From Gemmatimonadota bacterium (GTDB lineage: Bacteria > Gemmatimonadota > Gemmatimonadetes > Gemmatimonadales > Gemmatimonadaceae): a DNA stretch of 64,000 nucleotides. Position numbers and translations under genes: made by a program. The notes under the pieces are model-generated. The model made no database searches, was not told the origin of the DNA, and saw only the letters and a program-made list of their open reading frames with translations. How positions within the stretch are numbered: the first letter of the stretch is position 1; every line of letters starts with the position of its first letter. Below are positions 1-10,186 of this stretch, in pieces. The stretch is taken from the NCBI GenBank assembly GCA_023249375.1, contig JAHFCT010000005.1, positions 1-64,000 of the forward strand, written 5' to 3'.

Positions 1-503
1 TAGAACGGCAAATCGTCGTCCGCCTCGAGCCCACCCGGGAACTCCTCGAAGTCGCCCGACGGCGCGCTGGCCGCGCCGCTCTTGGCCGGTGAGGCCGCGC
101 GGCCGCGCGACGGCGCGCTGCTGCTGTCGAAATCGCCGCCGCCACCGCCCTTGCCGCCGAGCAGCATGATCTCGCGGACGTTGATCTCGGTGACGTACTT
201 CGTCTGGTTCTCCTTGTCCTGGTACTGGCGGTACTCGATGCGCCCCTCGACGTAGAGCTTTTCGCCCTTCTTGCAGTAGCGCTCGATGATGTCGGCCAGC
301 CCCTGCCCGGCGCCCTTCGCGTTCCACGCGACGCACTTGTGCCACTCGGTCTTCTCCTGCTTCTCGCTCCCGCCCTGCCCGCCCCACGAGCGGCTGGTCG
401 CCAGCGAGAACGACGCCACCTTGCTCCCCGTCGACGTCGTGCGGATTTCGGGATCGTTCCCGAGATTCCCAATCAGCGTCACCTTGTTCAAGCTGCGGCT
501 CAC
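1..503 (-). CDS. ssb: Single-stranded DNA-binding protein Ssb
   Basis: Binds single-stranded DNA and recruits replication and repair enzymes. The N-terminus (MSRSLNKVTLIGNLGNDPEI) is a textbook OB-fold start. The body is followed by a Gly/Ser/Pro-rich tail and the acidic tip DDDLPF, the usual docking peptide for partner proteins. The protein has 167 residues; the last base of its stop codon lies beyond the left edge. The GTG start is preceded by AGGAGG four bases upstream. It appears monocistronic, with a promoter candidate just upstream. Confidence 0.96.
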   Translation of the reverse strand, partial: MSRSLNKVTLIGNLGNDPEIRTTSTGSKVASFSLATSRSWGGQGGSEKQEKTEWHKCVAWNAKGAGQGLADIIERYCKKGEKLYVEGRIEYRQYQDKENQTKYVTEINVREIMLLGGKGGGGGDFDSSSAPSRGRAASPAKSGAASAPSGDFEEFPGGLEADDDLPF

Positions 504-547
504 AACTCCTCCTGTCGTATGAAGTCCGTACGTCGTCGTTGACGGTA

Positions 548-576
548 AATGTACCCCCACGGTCTGACACCACCAA
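548..576 (-). promoter_or_regulatory. Candidate sigma-70 promoter of ssb
   Basis: Read on the minus strand, TTGGTG and TACATT are separated by 17 bases, about 40 bases before the ssb start. Two copies of GGTGTCAG in the same orientation (plus-strand 564-571 and 587-594, 23 bases apart) overlap the -35 region and lie just upstream of it. They could be an operator, but this is by eye only. Confidence 0.45.
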
Positions 577-639
577 TCCGATGCACCTGACACCGTCTCA
601 TTGCGGAGGCCTCGCGGAGCGCCGCTGGAAATCGCGCCG

Positions 640-1077
640 CTAGAGATCGCGCCGCAGCACCAGCGCGTCTTCGCTCGGATTCTTGTAGTACATCGGCCGC
701 CGGCCCACCTCATGGAAGCCGCGCGCCTCGTACAGTTGCCGCGCCGCCGCATTCGACGCGCGCACCTCGAGAAACATCACCATCGCCCCGTCGGCATGTG
801 CCTGCGCGAGCAGCGCCTCCATCAACCTCGCCCCCAGCCCGGCCCCGCGCCGCGCGGGATCGACCGCGAGGTTGGCGAGTTCACACTCCTCACCCGACGT
901 CCACACCACCGAGTAGCCGGCGATGCCCGTGCCGTCTTCCACAACGCTCACGCGAACAAAGTCGCGCGCGAGTGATTCACTGAAGCTCTTGCGTGACCAC
1001 GGATCGCCGAACGACGCCTGTTCGATGACCGCGATGGCGTCGAGATCGGCTTCGGTGGCCGAACGAACGGTGATCAC
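640..1077 (-). CDS. rimI: Ribosomal-protein-alanine N-acetyltransferase RimI
   Basis: GNAT-family enzyme that acetylates the N-terminal alanine of ribosomal protein S18, using acetyl-CoA in the cytoplasm. The 145-residue length is normal for RimI. The acetyl-CoA loop RRGAGLGARLM lies mid-protein, followed by the ASNAAARQLYEARGF segment typical of the family. I chose the GTG at 1077 because it forms a GTGA overlap with the tsaB stop; longer reading upstream is GC-rich noise. It is last in uvrB-tsaE-tsaB-rimI, a common linkage of tsaB with rimI. Confidence 0.92.
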   Translation of the reverse strand: MITVRSATEADLDAIAVIEQASFGDPWSRKSFSESLARDFVRVSVVEDGTGIAGYSVVWTSGEECELANLAVDPARRGAGLGARLMEALLAQAHADGAMVMFLEVRASNAAARQLYEARGFHEVGRRPMYYKNPSEDALVLRRDL

Positions 1078-1739
1078 GAACCGCCCGCCAGCGGCCGACC
1101 GTGCGCCGCCTCCCACCGCACCTGCGCCTCGGCGAGCCGTCCGTATGAGGGTTCCCACGCATCGAGGTCGACCGGTCCGTCCGCGACGCACCGGTCGAGC
1201 AGCGCGGCGACGCCGCGCGCGTGCGGCGGCCGCGGCGGCGATTCCAACGGCCCCACGATCACCGCGTCCGTCGCCCGCAACTCGTCAACCGTCGCGAGTG
1301 CCGCCACCCCATCGATCGTCACGCGCCCGTCGGGATGCATCACAACGGGCTGCGCGTATCGCTCGCCACGCATCGCGTCGAGCGTCGCGATGTAGCGGCC
1401 TGCGGCGAGCGGCGGCTCCGATCCTGCCACCACGAGCGCCAGCGACGACATCGCGAACAGCGGCACGCCCGCCCCGTGCGCGATGCCCTTGGCGATGGCC
1501 GCCGCGATGCGCAGCGACGTGAAACTCCCCGGCCCGGCCCCGCACACCACGCGCGCCACGTCGCGCGGCACCGCCCGCGCGTCGGCCAGCACCGCGAGCA
1601 CCGCCGGCATCAGCCGCTCCTCGTGCTCGCCGCGCATCAGCGCCTCGCGCGCCGACACGAGCACGCCGTCGCGCAGCACCGCGACGGTCCCGACGTACGT
1701 CGACGCATCGAGCGCCAGCGTCAAACCCGGCGCGCTCAC
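1074..1739 (-). CDS. tsaB: tRNA t6A biosynthesis protein TsaB
   Basis: ASKHA-fold partner of TsaD in making N6-threonylcarbamoyladenosine (t6A) in ANN-decoding tRNAs. The N-terminus LTLALDASTYVGTVAV and the motif GAGPGSFTSLRIA are diagnostic. The protein has 221 residues, normal for TsaB. The GTG start overlaps the tsaE stop (GTGA), and the gene's own stop overlaps rimI the same way, so translation is probably coupled along the operon. TsaD and TsaC are not in this window. Confidence 0.93.
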   Translation of the reverse strand: MSAPGLTLALDASTYVGTVAVLRDGVLVSAREALMRGEHEERLMPAVLAVLADARAVPRDVARVVCGAGPGSFTSLRIAAAIAKGIAHGAGVPLFAMSSLALVVAGSEPPLAAGRYIATLDAMRGERYAQPVVMHPDGRVTIDGVAALATVDELRATDAVIVGPLESPPRPPHARGVAALLDRCVADGPVDLDAWEPSYGRLAEAQVRWEAAHGRPLAGGS

Positions 1740-2188
1740 CACGTCGCCCTCCGCCGCGTGTCGTCGCCCTCGACATGCGCGAGCGTGATCGCCAGCGCGT
1801 CGTCCGGCAGCAACGCCCCCGCGCGATCGGGCCATTCGATGACGACGAGCGCGCGTTCCGCCAGCAGCGACTCCCATCCGATGTTGGCCAGTTCGTGCGG
1901 GCCGCGGATGCGATAGAGGTCGAGATGATAGAACCGGCGGTGCTCGCGCGCCGTGTACTCGTGCACCAGCGCGAACGTCGGACTGGTCACGGGCTCCACT
2001 ACGTCGAAGCCGCGCCCGATCGCGCGGGTGAGCGTCGTCTTGCCCGCACCCAAGTCGCCGGCAAGCGTGATGACACTTGGCAGCAGCGTCTTGGCCATCT
2101 CGCCGATGTTCATCCCGAAGAACGTGAGCTCCTCGAGCGTCATCACCCGATCCCCGTGACCGAGCAATGCGGACAGTGGAGCGTCCAC
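1736..2188 (-). CDS. tsaE: tRNA t6A biosynthesis ATPase TsaE
   Basis: P-loop ATPase that drives turnover of the TsaB-TsaD complex. The Walker A motif GDLGAGKTTL is clear and is followed by the family segment SPTFALVHEY and the HLDLYR motif. The protein has 150 residues. The GTG at 2188 is one base after the uvrB stop; a start about 15 codons further in (MTLEEL) is also possible. It sits between uvrB and tsaB in the same operon. Confidence 0.93.
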   Translation of the reverse strand: MDAPLSALLGHGDRVMTLEELTFFGMNIGEMAKTLLPSVITLAGDLGAGKTTLTRAIGRGFDVVEPVTSPTFALVHEYTAREHRRFYHLDLYRIRGPHELANIGWESLLAERALVVIEWPDRAGALLPDDALAITLAHVEGDDTRRRATW

Positions 2189-2189
2189 G

Positions 2190-4262
<2,073 letters not shown>

Positions 4263-4269
4263 TCGGTGC

Positions 4270-4277
4270 AATATAAT
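4270..4277. promoter_or_regulatory. Candidate -10 elements between uvrB and the chemoreceptor
   Basis: The minus strand carries TATATT at 4270-4275, ending seven bases before the uvrB ATG, which would put the RNA start at or next to the first codon. The plus strand of the same spot reads TATAAT (4272-4277), a perfect -10 match pointing towards the chemoreceptor about 190 bases away. No good -35 was found for either. The rest of this 207-base gap holds a small CCGCC/GGCGG hairpin (4345-4357) and a TTCAGGG inverted repeat (4381-4387 with 4410-4416). Confidence 0.35.
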
Positions 4278-4469
4278 GATTCGGTGTTTATTCGGTAGCC
4301 CGTCGCACTGAGCGCGCGACAAAAGTCGGACGCGGCTCGATCTGCCGCCTTCGGCGGTCCGACGCGCGTGCTTTGTCGAATTCAGGGACGCGGAGTCAAG
4401 GTCGGCGCGCCCTGAACCGATCCTCTCGGTAGTTGAAGTCCTGACGAGTCCACCTAACCAGCCGCGACC

Positions 4470-6266
4470 ATGACGTCCTCTCGCGCCGACGCGAGTCGTT
4501 CACATACCGCTGTCGATGTCCTCGACGCCGGATACCGCTTCTCGGACCGATTCTTCGGGCTGTACATCGCCGCCCATTTTCCGGTCGCTCTCGTTCTCGC
4601 GGCACAATACGGCACCTGGTGGGCAGCGATCATTGTCGGTGGCGCGCTGGCAGCCGCCGCGCTCGCCACGACCCGACTGATGCCCGGCACGATGGCGAGC
4701 CGCGCGACGGTCGCCATCACGCTGATGGGCTTTTCGGCGCTCTTCATACATCAGACGCACGGCGTCGCCGAGGCGCATTTTCACGTCTTCGCGTCGCTCG
4801 CGTTCCTCATCTACTATCGCGACTGGCGGGTGCCGGCCATCGCGGCAGCCACCATCGGCGCGCACCACATCGTCTTCTATCTGCTGCAGGTCGACGGCGC
4901 CGGGGTCTTCCTCTTCACCGCCTCGAAGCTGAGCACGGGCCTCAGCGGGCTGATTCCGCTTGCCATCCACCTCGGTTTCATCGCGCTCGAAGCGGGGACG
5001 ATCATCTTCCAGGCGCAGCACTTCGCCGGGGAAGCACGCACGACGAATGCCGTGTTCGAGACCGCCAGCCGATTGGCGATTGGCGACGTGTCGTACGAGC
5101 CGGAAGGCGACGGCGTCGCCGCCGCCGTGCGGCAGGTCGTGCTCTCCGTGCGCGGACTGGTCTCGCAGCTGCGCGAACTGGCGCAATCGGTCGATCGCGG
5201 CGATCTCTCGGCTCGCGTGAGCACCGTCGGCTCACAGGGCGCGTTCCGCGAAGCGCTCGAGGGGGCCAACGCCACGGTTCAGGCCGCCGAGCGGTCGGCG
5301 CGTGCGGCGCGCGATGAGCAGGAGCACGCCGCGCATTTCCTCAGCGATCTCAGCGACGTCGTCGCGCGCCTCGAGGCGCGCGATCTGTGCCAGGGACTGA
5401 CGGGACGCTATGCCGCCACGTACCAAACGACCGCCGAGGCGCTCAACCGCGCGATTACCACGCTCGACGCCGCACTCGCCGACGTCGCCGGCGCATCGAC
5501 CGAAGTCTCCGCCGCTGCCGCCCAGATCACGGCGGGGAGCGAAACGCTCTCACACGGGGCGTCGCGTCAGGCGGCGGCGCTGCAGGAAGTGTCGTCAAAC
5601 CTGCAGGAACTCTCCTCGATGTCGAGCAAGAGCGCCGAGCACGCCGAGACCGTGCGCAGCCTCGTCGACGCGGCCGCCGACGCGTCCGTCGCCGGCGGCG
5701 ATTCCATTCAGCGGCTCGGCGCCGCCATCGGCGAGATCAGCGCGTCGAGCGCGGCGACGCAGAAGATCGTGCGCACCATCGACGAGATCGCCTTCCAGAC
5801 CAACCTGCTCGCGTTGAACGCGGCGGTGGAAGCGGCGCGCGCCGGAGATGCCGGCCGCGGCTTCGCCGTGGTGGCGGAGGAAGTGCGCGCGCTCGCGATT
5901 CGCAGCGCGGCGGCCGCCAAGCAGACCGCCGAGCTGATCGAGGGCGCGGTGCTGAGTGCGGCGCGCGGCACGTCGATCTCGGCGGAAGCGCGCACGGCGT
6001 TCGATCAGATCGGTGCGGGAGTCGCTCGCGTGCAGGCGGTCATTGGCGAGATCGTCGAGGCGGCCGACCAGCAGCGGCGCGGCGCCGCCGATATCGCGCA
6101 AGCGGTCGAGTCGGTGAACCGCGTCACGCAGGACACCGCGGCGACATCGGAAGAGTCGGCCGCCGGCGCCCGTGAACTGGCGGCGCAGGCGGAGTCGATG
6201 TCGGAACTCGTCGGAAGCTTCCAGCTCTCCGGCGGCGCTTCACCGCCGCGCCTTCGCGTCGCGTAG
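4470..6266 (+). CDS. Methyl-accepting chemotaxis protein with six-helix histidine-rich membrane sensor
   Basis: Chemoreceptor that would signal to CheA/CheW. Residues about 29-182 form six probable membrane helices with no periplasmic ligand domain. Conserved-looking histidines lie near helix ends (H94, H97, H103, H105, H132, H133, H167), including HGVAEAHFH and AHHIVFY. A linker with HAMP-like character follows. The signalling tip is at about residues 432-475 ([33 protein letters not shown]). There is no C-terminal CheR-docking pentapeptide. A similar G-x-x-E-x-HFH / Y-x-D-W / HH pattern recurs, to my memory, in membrane sensor domains of other receptors and GGDEF proteins. No che genes are nearby, so ligand and pathway are unknown. 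Confidence 0.9.
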   Translation: MTSSRADASRSHTAVDVLDAGYRFSDRFFGLYIAAHFPVALVLAAQYGTWWAAIIVGGALAAAALATTRLMPGTMASRATVAITLMGFSALFIHQTHGVAEAHFHVFASLAFLIYYRDWRVPAIAAATIGAHHIVFYLLQVDGAGVFLFTASKLSTGLSGLIPLAIHLGFIALEAGTIIFQAQHFAGEARTTNAVFETASRLAIGDVSYEPEGDGVAAAVRQVVLSVRGLVSQLRELAQSVDRGDLSARVSTVGSQGAFREALEGANATVQAAERSARAARDEQEHAAHFLSDLSDVVARLEARDLCQGLTGRYAATYQTTAEALNRAITTLDAALADVAGASTEVSAAAAQITAGSETLSHGASRQAAALQEVSSNLQELSSMSSKSAEHAETVRSLVDAAADASVAGGDSIQRLGAAIGEISASSAATQKIVRTIDEIAFQTNLLALNAAVEAARAGDAGRGFAVVAEEVRALAIRSAAAAKQTAELIEGAVLSAARGTSISAEARTAFDQIGAGVARVQAVIGEIVEAADQQRRGAADIAQAVESVNRVTQDTAATSEESAAGARELAAQAESMSELVGSFQLSGGASPPRLRVA

Positions 6267-6281
6267 GAGTCCGTCGTCGGC

Positions 6282-6719
6282 CTAGAAGTGCGGCAACAGC
6301 GGGCGCTGCCACGGCACGCCGGCGAGGATGAGCGCGAGTGAGAGCGCCACGCCGATCGCGGCCCGGCGGTGCCGCACGGCGTCGTCCGGCCCGCGCCGCG
6401 CGATGATCCCTGATGCCGTGGCGGCGACGACGCCGAGCAGCATCACGAACGGATGCTCGGCGACGAAGAACCGCACGCCGGGCTCGCGCATCGCCGCGCC
6501 CAGGTCGCCCATCGCCTGCCGCGTCAGCGGGCTCACGCCGTAGAGGATGACGCCGAGCAGGAACTGCACGTGCACGGACATCGTGAAGAACGAGAGCGCG
6601 CGCTTGGCGCCGCCCGCGTACTCGACGCCGCCGTTGACGCCCTTCAGTGCGCGGAGCAGCGCGACGACGGCGAGGATGAGGACGAGCCAGCGGAGGAGGT
6701 TATGGAGGGCGAGAAGCAT
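6282..6719 (-). CDS. Four-helix integral membrane protein, cytochrome-b-like conserved hypothetical
   Basis: The 145-residue product has about four hydrophobic segments. It contains ALHNLLRWLVLILAVVALLRA at the start, HVQFLLGVILYG, a histidine in AEHPFVMLLGV, and ends AGVPWQRPLLPHF. This pattern matches a widespread uncharacterised membrane family sometimes labelled cytochrome b; the histidines near helices would suit haem binding but this is not shown. I chose the ATG at 6719 because the preceding residues are encoded by a repeat-rich leader. It converges on the chemoreceptor gene. Confidence 0.75.
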   Translation of the reverse strand: MLLALHNLLRWLVLILAVVALLRALKGVNGGVEYAGGAKRALSFFTMSVHVQFLLGVILYGVSPLTRQAMGDLGAAMREPGVRFFVAEHPFVMLLGVVAATASGIIARRGPDDAVRHRRAAIGVALSLALILAGVPWQRPLLPHF

Positions 6720-6720
6720 G

Positions 6721-6769
6721 GGAGATTGAGGACAGGGATCACGGATCTCGATCAAGGATCACGAATCAG
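6721..6769 (-). repeat. Heptad-periodic repeat in the leader of the membrane-protein gene
   Basis: Plus-strand units GGATCAC, GGATCTC, GATCAA, GGATCAC and GAATCAG follow one another, nearly all 7 bases long, directly before the ATG at 6719. A 19-base stretch (6729-6747) is repeated exactly in inverted orientation at 6960-6978 on the other side of the same intergenic region. Confidence 0.75.
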
Positions 6770-6920
6770 GAAGTTGATCGCGATGGTCTGGTGGAGCGGG
6801 TGGGTTGCGTTGCGGCGGCACAGCGAGGCCTTGGCGCCACTCGGACGGCAGGCGAACTCGTGACAGTCTGGCGGCACAGGGCGATTCGGACAGCACCCGA
6901 ACATTCAGGCCGCGCCCGTC

Positions 6921-6984
6921 TAATCGCAATCGCAATCCGGAATCCTGATCACGGATCGTGATCCGTGATCCCTGTCCTGAATCG
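6921..6984. repeat. Heptad-periodic repeat just after the relA stop codon
   Basis: Degenerate 7-base units with AATC or GATC cores run up to the relA stop and include the palindrome GATCACGGATCGTGATC and two perfect GTGATCC units. Bases 6960-6978 form the inverted partner of 6729-6747. The roughly 150 bases between the two repeats show nothing else I recognise. Confidence 0.7.
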
Positions 6985-6987
6985 CCC

Positions 6988-9177
6988 TTAGCCGTCCGCC
7001 GTCAGCCGCTCCCGCCGCGACACTTCGGTGACGCCCTTCACGCGCCGCGCGGCCCGAATGATCTTGTCGAGATGGGCGAGATTCTCCACTTCCACCAGCG
7101 CGGCCCCGGTGACGCGGCCATCGATTGACTTGAGTTCGAGCGTCTTGATGTCCGTGCCGGTCGCGCTCACGGCGGACGCGAGATCGGCGTAGAGGCCGCG
7201 CCGGTCGTTCCCCTCGATGTGCAGCCGGATGATGAAGCGCTCGCCCTCGCGTTCCTTCCAGTCGATCTCGAGGCGGCGTTCGGGTTCGTGAACCAGAAAC
7301 AGCAGATTCGGACAGTCGCCGCGGTGGATGCTCACGCCGCGGCCGCGCGTCACGTAGCCCACCACCTTGTCGCCGGGCACCGGCTGGCAGCATTGCGCGT
7401 AGCGTACCATCAGGCCGTCGGCGCCCTGCACGCGGATGCCCTTCGACGTGTCCGACCGCTTCATGCGGTCCAGCAGGCGCTCGAGCGGGCTCGCCTTGAG
7501 CTGCTGCGGGTCCGTGTGCTCGTCGACTTCGGGGAAGAGCGCCTTCAGCAGCTGCGTGATGTTGATGTCGCCCTGCGCGATCGACGCGAGCACGTGGTCC
7601 GCATCGAAGAGCTTGAGCACGCCCGCCGCCTTGGCGAGGTCGTCGTCGCTCAGCTTCGCCAGTTTGCGGCGGCGCAGTTCGCGGTCGAGGATTTCGCGCC
7701 CGATCTGCCGCGATGCCTTGTGCTCCTCGACGCGCAGCCACTGGCGGATCTTGTGCCGCGCGCGGCCGGTGTGCACGTGGGCCAGCCAGTCACGGCTGGG
7801 CCGCGCCGTGGCCGACCGCGCGATCTCCACCGTTTCCGAGTTGCGCAGCTCGCGCGACAGCGGCACGATGCGACCGTTCACCTTGGCGCCCTGTACGTGC
7901 AGGCCAAGCTCCGAGTGCACGGCAAAGGCGAAGTCGATGGGCGTCGCCCCTTTGGGGAGCTGGATCACGTCGCCCTTCGGCGTGAACACGAAGATCTCGT
8001 CCTGATACAGATCGAGCTTCAGGAACTCGAGGAACTGGTCCGGCGTCTCGGCGTCGAGCTGCAGTTCCAGCACCTGGCGGAACCAGTGCAGCGCGCGGTC
8101 CAGGTCATCGCCGCGGTTCTTCTCGCCTTCCTTGTACCGCCAGTGCGCCGCGATGCCGTAGTCGGCCGTGCGATGCATCTCCATCGTGCGGATCTGGATC
8201 TCGAAGAGCTGGCCATCCGGCCCGAAGACCGTCGTGTGCAGCGACTGGTAGCCGTTTGACTTCGGCTGCGCGATGTAGTCCTTGATGCGCTCCTGCAGCG
8301 GCGACCACGCGCCGTGGATGACGCCGAGGGCGTGATAGCATTCGGGCACATTTTCGACGAGCACGCGGATGGCGTAGAGGTCGTAGACGTCATCATACGA
8401 CTTGTCGCCCTTCTGCATCTTCTTGTTGATCGACCACAGGTGCTTTGGCCGGCCGCTCACCTCGTGTACCAGGACCCCGCTTTCCTTGAGCCGCTGCATC
8501 AGCGGTGTCGACATCTTCTGGATGAGCGCCTCGCGATCGCCGCGCGTCTGCTGCACGAGACGCGCGAGCGTGCGGTACTCCTCGGGCTCGAGGTAGCGGA
8601 ACGCGAGATCCTCGAGCTCGGCTTTCATCGCCGCGAGGCCGAAGCGATGCGCCAGCGGCGCGTAGAGGTCGCGCGTCTCCAGCGCGATGCGACGCCGCTT
8701 CTCCTCGGGCATGTGCTCGAGCGTCCGCATGTTGTGCAGGCGATCAGCCAGCTTGATGAGGATGACGCGCGCGTCCTTCGCGATCGAGAGCAGCAGCTTG
8801 CGGTAGTTCTCGACCTGGCGCTCCTCACGCGAACCGGTCGGCAGATGGCCGATCTTCGTGACGCCATCGACGATCTGCGCCACCTCGCGCCCGAACTCGC
8901 GCTCCAGCTCCTCGCGCGTGATCTCGGTGTCCTCGATGACATCGTGCACCAGCGCGCTGGCCACCGTCACCGTGTCGAGCTGCAGCTCGGCGAGGATCTT
9001 GGCCACCTCCACGCAGTGCGTGACGTAAGGATCGCCGTTCATCCGCGTCTGGCCGAGGTGCGCCTTCTCGCTGAACCGGTAGGCGCGCGACAGCAGATCG
9101 GCGTCGAGGCGCTCTGGATGCGCGTCGGCCGTGAGTTCCCAATTCGGGATGATGTCGGCGAGGACGGGGGAGATCAC
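6988..9177 (-). CDS. rel: Bifunctional (p)ppGpp synthetase/hydrolase, RelA/SpoT family (Rsh)
   Basis: Makes and degrades the stringent-response alarmones. The protein has 729 residues in the standard long-RSH order. The HD hydrolase domain has HDVIEDT at about 78-84. The synthetase domain contains YDDVYDLYAIRV and NGYQSLHTT. A TGS domain begins FTPKGDVIQLPKGATP, and a C-terminal ACT domain follows. The intact HD motif and RIKD (the RXKD form) fit a bifunctional enzyme rather than a synthetase-only RelA. The GTG start lies inside repeat-rich sequence and has no ribosome binding site, so the true start could be slightly downstream. Confidence 0.94.
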   Translation of the reverse strand: MISPVLADIIPNWELTADAHPERLDADLLSRAYRFSEKAHLGQTRMNGDPYVTHCVEVAKILAELQLDTVTVASALVHDVIEDTEITREELEREFGREVAQIVDGVTKIGHLPTGSREERQVENYRKLLLSIAKDARVILIKLADRLHNMRTLEHMPEEKRRRIALETRDLYAPLAHRFGLAAMKAELEDLAFRYLEPEEYRTLARLVQQTRGDREALIQKMSTPLMQRLKESGVLVHEVSGRPKHLWSINKKMQKGDKSYDDVYDLYAIRVLVENVPECYHALGVIHGAWSPLQERIKDYIAQPKSNGYQSLHTTVFGPDGQLFEIQIRTMEMHRTADYGIAAHWRYKEGEKNRGDDLDRALHWFRQVLELQLDAETPDQFLEFLKLDLYQDEIFVFTPKGDVIQLPKGATPIDFAFAVHSELGLHVQGAKVNGRIVPLSRELRNSETVEIARSATARPSRDWLAHVHTGRARHKIRQWLRVEEHKASRQIGREILDRELRRRKLAKLSDDDLAKAAGVLKLFDADHVLASIAQGDINITQLLKALFPEVDEHTDPQQLKASPLERLLDRMKRSDTSKGIRVQGADGLMVRYAQCCQPVPGDKVVGYVTRGRGVSIHRGDCPNLLFLVHEPERRLEIDWKEREGERFIIRLHIEGNDRRGLYADLASAVSATGTDIKTLELKSIDGRVTGAALVEVENLAHLDKIIRAARRVKGVTEVSRRERLTADG

Positions 9178-9235
9178 GATTGAGGACCTAGATCACGAAT
9201 TCCGATCCTGGATTCCGATTTCGGAATTGGATGGC
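9178..9235 (-). repeat. Heptad-like repeat in the relA leader
   Basis: Read towards relA, units such as GAAATCG, GAATCCA, GGATCGG and the segment ATTCGTGATC lead into TCCTCAATC just before the GTG start. The ATTCGTGATC and TCCTCAATC pieces are shared with the leader of the membrane-protein gene at 6720-6780. Confidence 0.6.
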
Positions 9236-9256
9236 GATGGCACGGTGCGCCGCTGA

Positions 9257-9298
9257 CAGAAAACGGGGCCCGCCGCGGCTGCGGAGGGGACCCCGTTT
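9257..9298 (-). terminator. Rho-independent terminator after radC
   Basis: On the minus strand an AAACGGGG(T)CCC arm pairs with GGGCCCCGTTT across a 15-base GC-rich loop and is followed by TTTTCTG. It lies 90 bases beyond the radC stop and 80 bases before relA. The rest of the 9299-9387 gap shows no gene. Confidence 0.65.
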
Positions 9299-9387
9299 GC
9301 AGATGCTTCTCCTCTCAAACTGACGCCCAGATGCGCGGTGTCAAGGGGATGCCGTGCAATACGCCGATGTAGTGCCGCCCATGGCGC

Positions 9388-10080
9388 TCACATCATCCCC
9401 GCCTCCGCAAACGACAGATACCGCCCGCGACCGACAATCACGTGATCGTGCACCGGAATGTCGAGCAGCCGCCCCGCCGCCACGAGCTGATCGGTCACCG
9501 CCCGGTCATCGGCGCTCGGCGTGGGATCGCCGCTCGGATGGTTGTGCACGAGGATGATCGCCGCCGCGCGCTCCGCGATGGCCTCGCGAAACACCTCGCG
9601 CGGATGCACAAGCGACGAGTTCAGGATGCCGCGCGTGACGCAGACGTCGCGTTCCAACCGGTGCTGCGCGTCCAGAATAGCCACGTGGAATTCCTCCACC
9701 GGCAGGTCTTCCAGCCGCGGCGCGAACGCGCGCCACACGTCCCGCGGCGCCCGCAGCGGCAGCGCCTCGCCCGGTGTTTCGCTCGCCAGTCGCCGCCCGA
9801 GTTCGAGCGCGGCGTGAATCGCCACGGCGCGCGTCGCGCCGAGTCCCGGCACCTCGGCGAGCGACGCGAGCGGACGGTCGCCCACGCGACGCAGCGATCC
9901 GTCTGAACGACTGAGCACCTCATGAGCCAGGGCCAGCGCCGGCCGCCCGCGGGTGCCGGGACCGATGACGAGCGCGAGCAGTTCAGGAGCGGAGAGGGCG
10001 CGCGCGCCGAGGGCGCGCAGCCGTTCGCGCGGCCGATCGGTGGGCGAAAGCCCCTGCGGGGCGAGAGGAAGTGCGCTCAT
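9388..10080 (-). CDS. radC: RadC-family JAB/MPN domain protein
   Basis: UPF0758/RadC family protein of 230 residues. An N-terminal helix-hairpin-helix-like part (SLAEVPGLGATRAVAIHAAL) precedes a JAMM metalloprotease-like domain with HNHPSGDPTPSADD. Despite the name, a role in DNA repair is not established for the family. I chose the ATG at 10080 (MSALPLAPQGL); the five codons before it are not needed. The gene is downstream of a strong hairpin that separates it from the next gene. Confidence 0.93.
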   Translation of the reverse strand: MSALPLAPQGLSPTDRPRERLRALGARALSAPELLALVIGPGTRGRPALALAHEVLSRSDGSLRRVGDRPLASLAEVPGLGATRAVAIHAALELGRRLASETPGEALPLRAPRDVWRAFAPRLEDLPVEEFHVAILDAQHRLERDVCVTRGILNSSLVHPREVFREAIAERAAAIILVHNHPSGDPTPSADDRAVTDQLVAAGRLLDIPVHDHVIVGRGRYLSFAEAGMM

Positions 10081-10130
10081 GCCGCACCGTAACACCCGAG
10101 ACGCCGCGGGCCCTCATCCATCAAACGCAG

Positions 10131-10159
10131 GTCGGCGCGCGGTATTCCCGCGCGCCGAC
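10131..10159 (-). terminator. Strong hairpin between the secreted-protein gene and radC
   Basis: A perfect 12-bp stem GTCGGCGCGCGG/CCGCGCGCCGAC with a five-base loop lies 28 bases past the stop at 10187. There is no T-tract, so it may stabilise the 3' end or pause polymerase rather than terminate by itself. Confidence 0.5.
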
Positions 10160-10186
10160 GTGCACACCGATCCGTGCGGCTCGGCT

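Noticed and set aside
6782-6863. A 26-codon open frame in the gap between relA and the membrane-protein gene.
   Set aside because: No ribosome binding site, no conserved-looking features, and it lies in a GC-rich repeat-flanked spacer.
9340-9350. Perfect TTGACA on the minus strand between radC and relA, suggesting a promoter and a terminator-attenuated relA leader.
   Set aside because: The sequence 17 bases downstream (AGTTTG) is not a -10, so a promoter is not supported; the terminator is more simply assigned to radC.
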